64,000 bases of DNA from JALOLV01 sp046295175 (GCA_046295175.1 JBKBNY010000001.1:868001-932000); one strand, 5' to 3'; shown: positions 9,101 to 17,577, numbered from the stretch's first letter. Numbers and translations: made by a program. Notes: generated by a model from the sequence alone, not told the origin.

Positions 9101-11293
9101 TTAGAGTTTTTTAATTGTAAAAACCACAGGACGTGCCACATAGATTGTTGCTGGATTTGAGGCATCGTATAAATTTGAGTAGTAATCTCGGGTTGTAAAA
9201 TTAAAGCTAATTTGGTCTCCAGCAGTTAAACTTAATAAGCTAATAATTTTTGCCGCATCATAAGAGACTGTATTTGAAGCACAATCATATTTGTATCCAC
9301 CTATGTATTTTTCGATTACCGTTCCATTTTTAACAATCTGAACTTGATAGTTGAATGACTTATAGCATAGTGGTAGGTTATTTTCTGTATCGCTATATAA
9401 ATTCGCATCACCTAATATTTCGTAAACTCCTGTTTCAGGCACTGTGTAAATACCTGTTGTGTTATTCCAATTACCACTTACATCCAAATCTTCAGTTGTG
9501 TTATTAAACGGATAGGCAGAGCCATCTCTGAAATCATTAGTCAGATAACTACTGAATCCCCCAGCAGGTCTTGTTACCTTTACTGCACCAAAAGCTGGGC
9601 TACGCCATGAGCTATTACCCGAAGCATCAGAAACTAAGACTTTACCTACGCCTTGGGTTCCGTCAGAAATCCTTAAATCTCCTATCATACTGGTATTCCC
9701 AATTACCGACATATTTGCATTTATTGTAGTACTTCCATTTACTGACATACTTGCATTTATTGTAGTATTTCCATTCACTGCCGTGACTCCGTTTATAGTA
9801 GCATTTCCATTTACTTGGAATCTACTGGTTGGGTTATTTGTTCCTATCCCGACATTCCCATTATTTAAAATAGTCATTCTTTCTGTTAAACCCGAAAAAG
9901 AAGTACTTGCCCCCGTAAAAAACGATAAATTGGCTTCGGTCGTTGATGTACCCATTGCACTGATACGTCCTGTCCAATAATTCCCATTTTTGAAGTACAT
10001 GTTGTTATTATTTGAACTAACAAGGCTATTTAGATTTCTCAATACCAAGTTATTACCATCGGTACTACCCATATCTACCCTACCACTCGGCGAGATTGCT
10101 CCTAAATTGACCCCCAATAGCCCCGAGCTACTAATTTCAACGGCTTTGTTGAAGCTACTATTTGAACCAGACCCAAACATAAAGCTATTGCTCGAATAAA
10201 AATTAACATCGCCACCCGAACTAAGTCCAATTCCGCTATCAGTACCACCATTTAATGAAATCTTTGGAGCTGCCCCTGCCGCAAAAGTGAGTGCTGAACT
10301 GGGAGCTGAATTACCGATGCCCACATTGCCATTGGTAGCTATCGTAACCGCAGGCGAAGCCGTACCGTTATTGGTAAATAGTGTCAGCGGATGGTTGGTT
10401 GTTGTGCCTATCCCACCAGTGCTTGTTGTAGCGTAGGTCGCAACTCCAATAGTACCCGTCGTATGAGTTATTCCTTGACTATTGGCGGGTGTCTGTACGG
10501 TCAAACGGCTCGTTGGGCCACCTGTACCGATACCCACATTACCATCAGTAGCCACTGTCACGGCAGGCGAAGCCGTACCGTTATTGGTAAATAGTGTCAG
10601 TGGATGGTTGGTTGCTGTACCTATCCCGCCTGAACTTGCAGTAGCAAAAGTAACCAAATCAACGGTTCCATTTGTGTGTGTAAAACCTGGCCGATTGGCT
10701 GCTGTTTGAATGGCAAGTCGGCTTGATGGTGTACTTGTCCCTATCCCAAGATTACCAGCTGTCGAGAGGGTCATTTGAGTACTACCGCCATTGGTATAAA
10801 AATAAAGTGGAGCTAAAGTTTTAGTACCTAACCAGCCCGCATTTCCTCCCACATAAGTCGAAATTGTATGTGTGCCGTCAGTATGTGAGATACCGTAATT
10901 GTTTGATGCAGTTTGGACAGTCAATTTATCGGTCGGGATGGGTGTACCGATACCAACATTACCTATATTAGTGGGCGTTATGTTATTACTATTTGCGATA
11001 GTTCTCGACCACAAATTTTCGCCTTCGGTCAATCTCGACCAATTTGGAATAGACGGTAAACTACTTCTATTGACATAAAAACCAACTTCTCCATCAGTCT
11101 GGTAAATCAACAAGCCCTGAGCGGGGTTAGAAATCGTAGCACGTTGTGCCGAAGTCATTCGCGGAATCACAATACCGCCATTAGTAGAGTTGATATTAAT
11201 ATTACCACTATTGCCCGTGGATGGGTCTATCGTAATTGACTGCCCCAAGGCACAATTCACAGCAAAAAATAAAAGAATAGATAGTTTTTTCAT
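9101..11293 (-). CDS. Secreted repeat-rich fibre protein with C1q-like C-terminus
   Basis: A 730-residue protein with signal peptide MKKLSILLFFAVNCALGQ and then SITIDPSTGNSGNI. A known N-terminal module follows (IVIPRMTSAQRATIS, GLLIYQTDGEVGFYV). Residues about 110-325 are three tandem units of about 71 residues, each ending GNVGIGT or a variant; two are nearly identical at DNA level. Short beta-helix-like text (TTINASMSVNGSTTINANMS) comes next, and the last 150 residues resemble a C1q jelly roll (NTTGIYTVPETGVYEILGDANL). Its own promoter box (box 2) lies upstream. Probably an exported trimeric surface fibre; ligand unknown. Confidence 0.9.
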   Translation of the reverse strand: MKKLSILLFFAVNCALGQSITIDPSTGNSGNININSTNGGIVIPRMTSAQRATISNPAQGLLIYQTDGEVGFYVNRSSLPSIPNWSRLTEGENLWSRTIANSNNITPTNIGNVGIGTPIPTDKLTVQTASNNYGISHTDGTHTISTYVGGNAGWLGTKTLAPLYFYTNGGSTQMTLSTAGNLGIGTSTPSSRLAIQTAANRPGFTHTNGTVDLVTFATASSGGIGTATNHPLTLFTNNGTASPAVTVATDGNVGIGTGGPTSRLTVQTPANSQGITHTTGTIGVATYATTSTGGIGTTTNHPLTLFTNNGTASPAVTIATNGNVGIGNSAPSSALTFAAGAAPKISLNGGTDSGIGLSSGGDVNFYSSNSFMFGSGSNSSFNKAVEISSSGLLGVNLGAISPSGRVDMGSTDGNNLVLRNLNSLVSSNNNNMYFKNGNYWTGRISAMGTSTTEANLSFFTGASTSFSGLTERMTILNNGNVGIGTNNPTSRFQVNGNATINGVTAVNGNTTINASMSVNGSTTINANMSVIGNTSMIGDLRISDGTQGVGKVLVSDASGNSSWRSPAFGAVKVTRPAGGFSSYLTNDFRDGSAYPFNNTTEDLDVSGNWNNTTGIYTVPETGVYEILGDANLYSDTENNLPLCYKSFNYQVQIVKNGTVIEKYIGGYKYDCASNTVSYDAAKIISLLSLTAGDQISFNFTTRDYYSNLYDASNPATIYVARPVVFTIKKL
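10318..10956 (-). repeat. Three tandem 213-bp units inside the fibre gene
   Basis: Units of 213 bp (71 codons) lie at about 10318-10530, 10531-10743 and 10744-10956. The first two in plus coordinates share long near-identical runs, for example CAGGCGAAGCCGTACCGTTA at 10351 and again at 10564. The third is divergent. Each unit encodes one fibre repeat ending in the GNVGIGT-like turn. Such in-frame repeats can expand or contract by recombination without breaking the frame. Confidence 0.85.
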
Positions 11294-11319
11294 GGTTTCC
11301 TAAAAATTTGAATACCCCA

Positions 11320-11370
11320 CAAATTTCGGAAGCCTATCAAAACCCGTCAATCGGATAAATATATGGTTTT
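11320..11370 (-). promoter_or_regulatory. Box 2: shared promoter box upstream of the 730-residue fibre gene
   Basis: Minus-strand AAAACCATATATTTATCCG plus ATTGAC occupies 11370-11346, then 22 bp, then TTTG at 11323-11320 in AAATTTGTGG. The box starts only 9 bp from the stop codon of the upstream gene, so it gives this fibre gene its own promoter. Identity with box 3 extends further, through GGGTTTTGAT. Confidence 0.85.
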
Positions 11371-11378
11371 AGTCTAAA

Positions 11379-12650
11379 TTATCTGGTAAGGATAATTCTA
11401 ACTGGCATATTCGTTGGGAAATTGTTGCTCGCAGCCGTAGGATTATAAAGTTTAACCGAAACCGTATTAGCTGCTGAAACCCACACTTGCGAAACTATCA
11501 ACGGGCCTATGTCTTGGATAAAATTCAGAATAACGTTATCGCCAACGGCTGCACCTGTTGCTGTTACGGTCAAAGTAGTAAAATTATTAGCAGCATAAAT
11601 AAAACCCATCGTAGTTTCGATACGGATATGTTTTGTTATAGTACCACTCCCTACACCGATACTCCCACCTACTTGCAAAGTATTGGTAACACTCAACGAC
11701 CCATTTACATTTGCTACTCCACTTCTGCTCACCGTAAATTTCCAGTCATCGCCAAGTTTAACTCCAAATCTTTCGGAGTTTGCAGTAGCGGTTTCCATTC
11801 CGATAAATGCACCATCTGTGGCGTTTATCCCGTTAGTTTGATTATTAAACCAAATTCCGGCGTTTTGTGTAGAATGACGGAAACGTCCTACCCCCCCAAC
11901 TTCGAGCATATCAGCCGAATTAAAAGTACTACCGATTCTTACCCTTCCATTCAACCACGCAGCGTGTTGATTGGCGTTTTCGCCTCCATAAGCATAAACC
12001 CCATACGCCTGTGTTGAAACAGGTGCGTTTATACTAAAATGCCCTCCATAAGCCACGGCAGTATTAGTGCTTCCTAAGGTAATTTGTACTGAATTTCCAT
12101 AGACAAATTGCGAAAAATTGCCTAAAACTCTGGTTTTTACGCCATGCCCAATAGATGAGACTGTGTTAAAATTTGAATTGATATTAGTATTTACACCAAT
12201 AATTTCAATATTACCATTGGTATTATTCAATGTCGTAGCTTGAAAATCTCCTCCGATAGCCTTATCGGAAGCAATTGAGCTGGCAAACACTCGACCCGCC
12301 ACACCTACACCTATGCCTTGTAAAAGATTTGTACTTCCTGTTACACCCGTTGCATAGCTTGAGTTTGATAAATTTGTACGGGCAAGACCGACAACCCCTG
12401 CGTTGCTTCCATCGGCTTGGGCGAGCCCCAATAAGCCTGCAAAAGTTTTGTCGGCGATATTTGGTGTATAAAAAGGTACTTCGGCAAAAATACCTGGCCG
12501 GTAAAATGACTCAACATCTGAACTTCCTGTTCCGCGTGAATAGATTAGACTTTGGGTTCCTTGAGGATTAATTTCTGCTGCGTTTTGTGCAAAACTGTGA
12601 TTTAATGCAAAGATGGCAGCAAAAAACATTGATTTCAATATCGTTTTCAT
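11379..12650 (-). CDS. Secreted fibre-like surface protein
   Basis: A 423-residue protein with signal peptide MKTILKSMFFAAIFALNHSFAQ. The mature part starts NAAEINPQGTQSLIYSRG and continues with glycine-rich beta repeats (TGVTGSTNLLQGIGVGVAGRV; YGVYAYGGEN), a segment RIGSTFNSADMLEVGGVGRFRHSTQNAGIWFN shared in style with the other fibre proteins, and a 100-residue C-terminal beta domain (IRIETTMGFIYAANNFTTLTV) that I cannot assign. It resembles the S74 fibre gene at 57201-58466 in its N-terminal half but lacks the S74 domain. Box 3 lies upstream, so it forms its own transcription unit. Confidence 0.88.
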   Translation of the reverse strand: MKTILKSMFFAAIFALNHSFAQNAAEINPQGTQSLIYSRGTGSSDVESFYRPGIFAEVPFYTPNIADKTFAGLLGLAQADGSNAGVVGLARTNLSNSSYATGVTGSTNLLQGIGVGVAGRVFASSIASDKAIGGDFQATTLNNTNGNIEIIGVNTNINSNFNTVSSIGHGVKTRVLGNFSQFVYGNSVQITLGSTNTAVAYGGHFSINAPVSTQAYGVYAYGGENANQHAAWLNGRVRIGSTFNSADMLEVGGVGRFRHSTQNAGIWFNNQTNGINATDGAFIGMETATANSERFGVKLGDDWKFTVSRSGVANVNGSLSVTNTLQVGGSIGVGSGTITKHIRIETTMGFIYAANNFTTLTVTATGAAVGDNVILNFIQDIGPLIVSQVWVSAANTVSVKLYNPTAASNNFPTNMPVRIILTR

Positions 12651-12664
12651 AGAGCTTTTTTCTA

Positions 12665-12715
12665 CAAAATTCCGATACTAATCAAAACCCGTCAATCGGA
12701 TAAATATATGGTTTT
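12665..12715 (-). promoter_or_regulatory. Box 3: shared promoter box upstream of the 423-residue fibre gene
   Basis: The minus-strand box is identical to box 2 (12715-12691), followed after 22 bp by TTTG at 12668-12665 in AATTTTGTAG. The start codon at 12650 is 14 bp downstream. The box begins just beyond the stop codon (12717) of the response-regulator gene. Confidence 0.85.
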
Positions 12716-12716
12716 C

Positions 12717-13361
12717 TTACACAATCTTTTCTTTGAGGGCTTTTACCACCGCCTCCGATTTTGAATTTACGTGTAACTTCTTGTAGATATTGTTGATGTG
12801 GCTACGCACCGTACCCATGCTGATGTAGCAATTTGAGGCTATCATTTTGTAGGAATCGCCATTGACAAGGCATTTCAGAATGTCAAGCTCTCGCTCCGAG
12901 AGGTCGTTTTCTTTGTTCTGTAAGGTTTGGGGCTGTGCAAAAAACTCCAAAACCTTACGGGCAATGGCGGGGGTCATCGGTGAGCCGCCGTGATAAATCT
13001 CGTGGATAGCCTCGATGATTTCGATGATTTTAGATTTTTTCAGCAGATACCCACTTGCACCTGCTTGCAAGGCACTAAAAAGTTTATCGCGGTCTTCAAA
13101 AACGGTCAATATCAAAATATTAACTTGCGGATAATGTTCTTTTATGAGTCGAGTGGCGTCAATTCCATTCATCAAAGGCATATCGACATCCATTAAAATA
13201 ACGTCTGGTGTGGCGGTTCGGCTATTCTCCAAGATATTGATGGGCGAATCATACGCTCCCAAAAACTCAAACTCTTCGGAGCTTTGAAGTAGGTGCGTCA
13301 GGCTCGTCCGAAGCGTGGCGTTGTCTTCGTATAATGCTACTTTTATCACGGTTTCGTTCAT
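12717..13361 (-). CDS. NarL-family response regulator
   Basis: Start taken at the ATG 13361 (MNETVIKVALYEDNA), giving 214 residues; the 14 in-frame codons upstream would run past the -7 element of the promoter. The receiver domain has the acidic pair in YEDN, the phospho-acceptor Asp58 in VILMDVDMP, and KKSK as the conserved Lys region. The C-terminal LuxR-type helix-turn-helix reads LSERELDILKCLVNGDSYKMIA then MGTVRSHINNIYKKL. No histidine kinase is adjacent, so its partner is elsewhere. It lies under box 4, the same promoter box as the fibre genes, which suggests autoregulation or a cascade. Confidence 0.93.
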   Translation of the reverse strand: MNETVIKVALYEDNATLRTSLTHLLQSSEEFEFLGAYDSPINILENSRTATPDVILMDVDMPLMNGIDATRLIKEHYPQVNILILTVFEDRDKLFSALQAGASGYLLKKSKIIEIIEAIHEIYHGGSPMTPAIARKVLEFFAQPQTLQNKENDLSERELDILKCLVNGDSYKMIASNCYISMGTVRSHINNIYKKLHVNSKSEAVVKALKEKIV

Positions 13362-13376
13362 AATGGTTATGGGTAG

Positions 13377-13427
13377 CAAAGTGAATATTTTTTCTGAAAT
13401 CAATCAATCAGATAAATATATGGTTTT
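13377..13427 (-). promoter_or_regulatory. Box 4: shared promoter box upstream of the NarL-type regulator
   Basis: Minus-strand AAAACCATATATTTATCTG plus ATTGAT occupies 13427-13403. After 22 bp comes TTTG at 13380-13377 in CACTTTGCTA. Two substitutions separate this box from boxes 2 and 3, but the core and the spacing are kept. Confidence 0.8.
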
Positions 13428-13445
13428 TGTAGATGCCAATAAAAC

Positions 13446-13480
13446 AAAAAGCTCCTAAATCAACGATTTAAGAGCTTTTT
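13446..13480 (-). terminator. Terminator of tRNA-Leu
   Basis: AAAAAGCTC-C-TAAATC pairs with GATTTA-A-GAGCTTTTT around a 3-nt loop. It begins 3 bp after the tRNA 3' end. It is symmetrical enough to work in both directions. Confidence 0.8.
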
Positions 13481-13482
13481 AG

Positions 13483-13566
13483 TACCCGGAGCCGGAGTCG
13501 AACCGGCACGAGTGTAACCTCATTGGTGTTTGAGACCAACGCGTCTACCAATTCCGCCATCCGGGC
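13483..13566 (-). tRNA. tRNA-Leu(CAA)
   Basis: The 84-nt minus-strand sequence folds as a class II tRNA. The acceptor stem is GCCCGGA with TCCGGGT (first pair G-U) and the discriminator is A. The anticodon stem TTGGT/ACCAA encloses loop CTCAAAC, so the anticodon is CAA (reads UUG). A variable arm and the TTCGACTC T-loop are present. CCA is not encoded. A canonical -33/-7 promoter lies upstream and a hairpin terminator downstream. Confidence 0.96.
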
Positions 13567-13596
13567 GATGGACTGGTTTTCCCGCATTTGGGATTG

Positions 13597-13627
13597 CAAA
13601 AGTAGAAGAAACTTTTTAATCATGCAA
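13597..13627 (-). promoter_or_regulatory. Promoter of tRNA-Leu (-33 TTG, -7 TACTTTTG)
   Basis: On the minus strand TTG (13627-13625) is separated by 20 bp from TACTTTTG (13604-13597), a full match to the Bacteroidota consensus TTG / TAnnTTTG. The mature tRNA starts 30 bp after the -7 element. Confidence 0.75.
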
Positions 13628-13777
13628 GAAAAATAATTTACAATTTACAAATTACGATTTACGATTTTTTCAAACTACTGATTTTCAGTTATTTGTGAGA
13701 TAAAATTTTTTGTTTGGCGTTACTGCCGTAATTTTGGATTCAATTAAGATTTGAATAAAACAAGATAATAGTAGATT

Positions 13778-14446
13778 ATGTCGGCGATTGTAGAGAATAT
13801 TCAGAGAATCGAAAATGAAATAAATCCGAAAGGTGCATCGCTCATAGCAGTATCGAAAACCAAGCCAATAGAAATGCTCATGGAGGCCTACGAAGCTGGT
13901 TTTAAGCGTTTTGGCGAAAACTATGTGCAAGAATTAGTAGGTAAATACGAACAAATGCCCAAAGACATTGAGTGGCATTTGATTGGGCATTTACAATCGA
14001 ATAAAGTAAAATACATTGCAGGTTTTGTGAGTATGATTCACTCGGTTGACAGTTTTAAGTTGCTCAAAGAGATTGATAAACAGGCTCAAAAGCACAGCCG
14101 AGTGATTGATTGTTTGTTGCAAATCCACATTGCCGAAGAGGAAACCAAATCGGGTATGAGTCAAGAAGAAGCCATTGAAATTGTCAATGCGGCTGACTTG
14201 GCGGAACTAAAAAACGTCAGAATCGTTGGATTGATGGGTATGACAACACTCACCGATGACGAAATACAAGTAAGAAAAGAGTTTAGAGAATTAAAAACAT
14301 TCTTTGATAAGCTCAAGCAACAACCACAAACCAACAACCTTAAAATCGAAATTCTCTCGATGGGTATGAGTGGCGACTACGAAATCGCTATCGAAGAAGG
14401 CAGCACGATGGTACGAGTTGGTAGTAAAATATTTGGAAATAGATGA
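13778..14446 (+). CDS. yggS: YggS-family pyridoxal-phosphate homeostasis protein
   Basis: A 222-residue single-domain alanine-racemase-like barrel that binds PLP and buffers its cellular level. The PLP lysine is in SLIAVSKTKP (Lys27), followed by FGENYVQELVGKYE, IEWHLIGHLQSNKVK, and the phosphate-binding end LSMGMSGDYEIAIEEGSTMVRVGSKIFG. Length and motifs match the family throughout. Its stop overlaps the start of arfB by 4 bp (ATGA), so the two are translationally coupled. Cytoplasmic. Confidence 0.96.
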   Translation: MSAIVENIQRIENEINPKGASLIAVSKTKPIEMLMEAYEAGFKRFGENYVQELVGKYEQMPKDIEWHLIGHLQSNKVKYIAGFVSMIHSVDSFKLLKEIDKQAQKHSRVIDCLLQIHIAEEETKSGMSQEEAIEIVNAADLAELKNVRIVGLMGMTTLTDDEIQVRKEFRELKTFFDKLKQQPQTNNLKIEILSMGMSGDYEIAIEEGSTMVRVGSKIFGNR

Positions 14447-14853
14447 ATATCAAAGATATAGATTTTTCGAGCGAGTTTGACTTTCAGACCTCACGAAGCA
14501 GTGGTGCAGGTGGGCAGAATGTCAATAAAGTAGAAACTAAAGTTGAGTTACGCTTTGATGTTACTCAATCAGCTTTATTGACGGATGAACAAAAAGAAAA
14601 GCTATTGAAAAAACTCGAAAATCAATTGATTCAAGGCTCAATCATCAGTATTTCGAGTCAAGAAAAACGCAGTCAGTTGCAGAATAAAGAATTGGTAATG
14701 AAGAAATTTTATCGATTATTAGAAAAAGCATTTATTGAGAAAAAACCACGTCTCAAAACAAAACCGAGCGAATCGGCAACCCAAGAAAGACTTAAATCGA
14801 AGAAAATCGAAGGCGAGAAAAAATCGTTGCGAAGCAAGAAAATAGATTATTAA
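14443..14853 (+). CDS. arfB: Alternative ribosome-rescue factor ArfB (peptidyl-tRNA hydrolase)
   Basis: A 136-residue protein with a class I release-factor-like domain: SSGAGGQNVNKVETKVELRFDV contains the catalytic GGQ that hydrolyses peptidyl-tRNA on stalled ribosomes. The C-terminal 40 residues are Lys/Arg-rich (KKPRLKTKPSES, SKKIEGEKKSLRSKK), the tail that inserts into the empty mRNA channel in ArfB. No stop-codon recognition domain is present, which separates it from RF1/RF2. It is coupled to yggS by a 4-bp overlap. Confidence 0.95.
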   Translation: MNIKDIDFSSEFDFQTSRSSGAGGQNVNKVETKVELRFDVTQSALLTDEQKEKLLKKLENQLIQGSIISISSQEKRSQLQNKELVMKKFYRLLEKAFIEKKPRLKTKPSESATQERLKSKKIEGEKKSLRSKKIDY

Positions 14854-14887
14854 ACGTTGCCATATTAAGACCAACCATCCGAAAATC

Positions 14888-15769
14888 TTGAAAAATATTA
14901 GTTTAATCTTCATAACGAGCTGTTTGCTTATCTCGTGCGATTGGTTTAAAAGACCCACGCCGCAAAGTACTCTGCCCGAATTTGAAAGTAACCCGACGGT
15001 TAGCCCAGTAGCTGGCCGAGTTGCCGACGAAGCATCGGGCATGGTCGATAGTAGAAATATTCCAGGCCATATCTGGACTCACGAAGATGGTCTGAATCCA
15101 AACGAAATTATACTAATAAACCACCAAGGACAATTAGTGAAAAAATTTCAGCTACCGATTTTTAATCGTGACTGGGAGGACCTCGGAATCGGCCCTGGTC
15201 CGCAAAATGGTGTAAATTATCTCTACATCGCCGATATTGGCGATAATGCCACCCAGTGGGAACAATGCCATATTTATCGCTTTGCCGAACCAAAATCTGT
15301 AAATGAAGAAGTAGGAGCAATTGATAAAATCACTTTCAAATATCCTGATGGTAAATTCGATGCTGAATGTATCTTGGTTGACCCCACAACCAAAGACATT
15401 TACATTGTTACAAAGATGGATTTGAACGTAAGACTCTATCAGCTACCGTATCCTCAATCTACTACCGAAACGATTACTGCGAAGTTTTTACGAACAATTC
15501 CTTATAACTTAATAACAAGCGGGAGCGTAGCTTCTGATGGCAAACAGATTATTATTCGCAGCTATTTCGTTTTGTTCTATTTTATTAAAAAAGATAATGA
15601 AACAATTGCGGATGCCCTTGGACGGGCAAGTGACTTAAAACTCCCATACAAGATAGAGCCACAAGGTGAAGCCGTATGTTTTGATAGAAATGACAAAGGT
15701 TATTTTACAATTAGCGAAGCTGGCGATGGAAAAACGGGTACAAATTTGTATTATTATGCCCGTAAATAA
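14888..15769 (+). CDS. Lipoprotein with predicted beta-propeller fold, function unknown
   Basis: A 293-residue protein with a TTG start, chosen because no ATG precedes the lipobox. The signal MKNISLIFITSCLLISC ends at a lipid-modifiable Cys. The mature part has recurring short blocks (NRDWEDLGIG, NYLYIADIGDNATQWEQCHIYRF, KFDAECILVDPTTKDIYIVTKMD, QGEAVCFDRNDKGYFTISEAGDG) that look like propeller blades and recall esterase-like or phytase-like propeller families. I cannot assign an activity. Lipid anchoring in the cell envelope is predicted. It follows arfB by 34 bp and may be cotranscribed. Confidence 0.85.
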   Translation: MKNISLIFITSCLLISCDWFKRPTPQSTLPEFESNPTVSPVAGRVADEASGMVDSRNIPGHIWTHEDGLNPNEIILINHQGQLVKKFQLPIFNRDWEDLGIGPGPQNGVNYLYIADIGDNATQWEQCHIYRFAEPKSVNEEVGAIDKITFKYPDGKFDAECILVDPTTKDIYIVTKMDLNVRLYQLPYPQSTTETITAKFLRTIPYNLITSGSVASDGKQIIIRSYFVLFYFIKKDNETIADALGRASDLKLPYKIEPQGEAVCFDRNDKGYFTISEAGDGKTGTNLYYYARK

Positions 15770-15790
15770 CAAACTTATTTCTTACCTATT

Positions 15791-16654
15791 ATGCTCAAGT
15801 ATATTTATTGTTTTTTGAGTACCAATTTAGATTGGGCATCGACCGCGTTATCTTTCTGGGAGCGATACAGCCCTCTAATTATCCAATACCTAATTAGGTT
15901 TGCCTTTGCTGTTGTGGCTCTTTACGTTGGGTTGAAGCTAATCAAAAAAGCAACCCGAATCTTGAAAGTTACACTACAAAGAGCAGGTTTTGCCGATAAC
16001 ATTGCTCCGTTTTTGGCTTCATTGGGCGATATTACCCTCAAAATCATTCTTACGCTCATCATTGCCAGTATTCTGGGTATCGAGACTGCATCTTTTGTAG
16101 CGGCGTTGGCAGCGGCAAGTTTTGCAGTTGGATTGGCCTTGCAGGGGAGTTTGGGGAATTTTGCAGCAGGAATCGTCATCATTATTTTTAGACCCTACAA
16201 AATCGGTGATTGGGTCGAAATCCAAGATAAATTCGGAAAAGTAGAGCAGATTCAGATTTTTAATACCGTCATTGTGACACCGGGCAATAAAACGATGGTT
16301 GTACCCAACGGAAAAGTGATTGATGGAATCATAACGAATTATTCTGAAAAAGGGAGCATCCGCCTCGAACTCAACCTCACGATTCCGTATGAACAATCAT
16401 ACCCGCAAGTAGAGCAGTTACTTCATGCCGTTTTGGAGCAAAATAAATATGTCTTGAAAGACCCAAAACCTATTTTGGGAATCAACGAGTACCACGCAAA
16501 TGGCTTGATAATCCGTATGCGGCCTTCGATAGACCCCATGAATTATTGGGAAGCAACACACTCGATTTACGCTGATATTAAAGCCGGACTCAATCAAATG
16601 GGCATCAAACACCCTTATCCAGATGGTTTACTTTTGGCAGATATTGGTGAATAA
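15791..16654 (+). CDS. MscS-family mechanosensitive ion channel
   Basis: A 287-residue membrane protein of the small MscS type. Three hydrophobic segments occupy the N-terminal half. The third, pore-lining helix is the Ala/Gly-rich AAASFAVGLALQGSLGNFAAG, typical of MscS. The soluble beta/alpha-beta cage follows (FRPYKIGDWVEIQDKFGKVEQI, TMVVPNGKVIDGIITNYS). It should open under membrane tension and release solutes on hypo-osmotic shock. It starts 21 bp after the lipoprotein gene. Confidence 0.94.
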   Translation: MLKYIYCFLSTNLDWASTALSFWERYSPLIIQYLIRFAFAVVALYVGLKLIKKATRILKVTLQRAGFADNIAPFLASLGDITLKIILTLIIASILGIETASFVAALAAASFAVGLALQGSLGNFAAGIVIIIFRPYKIGDWVEIQDKFGKVEQIQIFNTVIVTPGNKTMVVPNGKVIDGIITNYSEKGSIRLELNLTIPYEQSYPQVEQLLHAVLEQNKYVLKDPKPILGINEYHANGLIIRMRPSIDPMNYWEATHSIYADIKAGLNQMGIKHPYPDGLLLADIGE

Positions 16655-16756
16655 AGAGTGGTTAAGGAAAATTTAAATCTCAGCAGTTTAAAAGGAAACT
16701 TATCTACCTAAATCATTGATTATAAACAACTAATTCGCTCATTCACTAATTTTATG

Positions 16757-17518
16757 TTACATCTCCATCAATCGTTTGAGATTATCGTGAAACGAAACAC
16801 CCGTTTCGAGTTTTGATTGCTTTTGGTCGTGCATTACCACTAAATATTTGCCATTGAAATACCGCTCTAACTCCTTGATTTTCATCGAATTAACAATACA
16901 CGAGCGACTGATTCGGATAAAACTGTCGGGTAGTTTTTCTTCGAGATTGGCAATCGTATAATTGGTTATGTATTGTTTACCATCGGTGGTATTCAGAAAA
17001 ACGTACTTTTCTTCGGCCTGAAAATTCGATATTTCATTAAAGGCAATAAACAGAATTTTATCGCCACTTTTTACGCTTATTGAGTGAATCTCTTTCTTGG
17101 GTTTTATTTGCTCAAATAACCCCAAAATACTCGATGGAGATAGCTTAATCTGCTGGTTATCAGATAGTTTTTTGAGTTTCTGAACTGTCTTTTCTAAACG
17201 TTCTTTTTCGATAGGTTTCAGCAAATAATCAATGGAGTTCTCTTCAAATGCCTTGATTGCAAATTGGTCGAATGCCGTTACAAAAATCACCATAGGCATG
17301 TATTCGAGTTTAGACAACATCTCAAAACCCGAAAGAAGTGGCATTTCGATGTCGAGAAAAATCAAATCAGGTTTATGAAATTCGATTTTATCGAGTCCTT
17401 CTTGCCCATTTGAGGCTTCATCAATTATCTCAAACGTATCGGTGTATTCACCCAAAAGCCTTTTCAAACGGCTGATAGCAATGGGTTCGTCATCTATGAG
17501 TATGGTTCTGAAATTCAT
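16757..17518 (-). CDS. LytTR-type response regulator
   Basis: Start taken at the ATG 17518 (MNFRTILIDDEPIAI), giving 253 residues. An open frame reaches back to 17635, but those codons translate a dispersed repeat (17578-17628) and are not expected to be protein. The receiver domain has Asp9-Asp10 and phospho-acceptor Asp56 in LIFLDIEMP; the C-terminus is a LytTR DNA-binding domain (FIRISRSCIVNSMKIKELERYF). It is the partner of the histidine kinase immediately upstream and is probably its last operon gene. Confidence 0.94.
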   Translation of the reverse strand: MNFRTILIDDEPIAISRLKRLLGEYTDTFEIIDEASNGQEGLDKIEFHKPDLIFLDIEMPLLSGFEMLSKLEYMPMVIFVTAFDQFAIKAFEENSIDYLLKPIEKERLEKTVQKLKKLSDNQQIKLSPSSILGLFEQIKPKKEIHSISVKSGDKILFIAFNEISNFQAEEKYVFLNTTDGKQYITNYTIANLEEKLPDSFIRISRSCIVNSMKIKELERYFNGKYLVVMHDQKQSKLETGVSFHDNLKRLMEM

Positions 17519-17577
17519 TGGTTTAGTAGAACGGGGTTCCAACTCGTTCATTAAAATTTTATTGACATTAACAGACT

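Noticed and set aside
10318..10956. CRISPR-like regular repeats.
   Set aside because: The units are in-frame coding repeats of 71 codons in a fibre gene, not short palindromic repeats with unique spacers.
3153..12650. Prophage tail-fibre region.
   Set aside because: The fibre-like proteins all have signal peptides and there are no capsid, terminase, portal or integrase genes.
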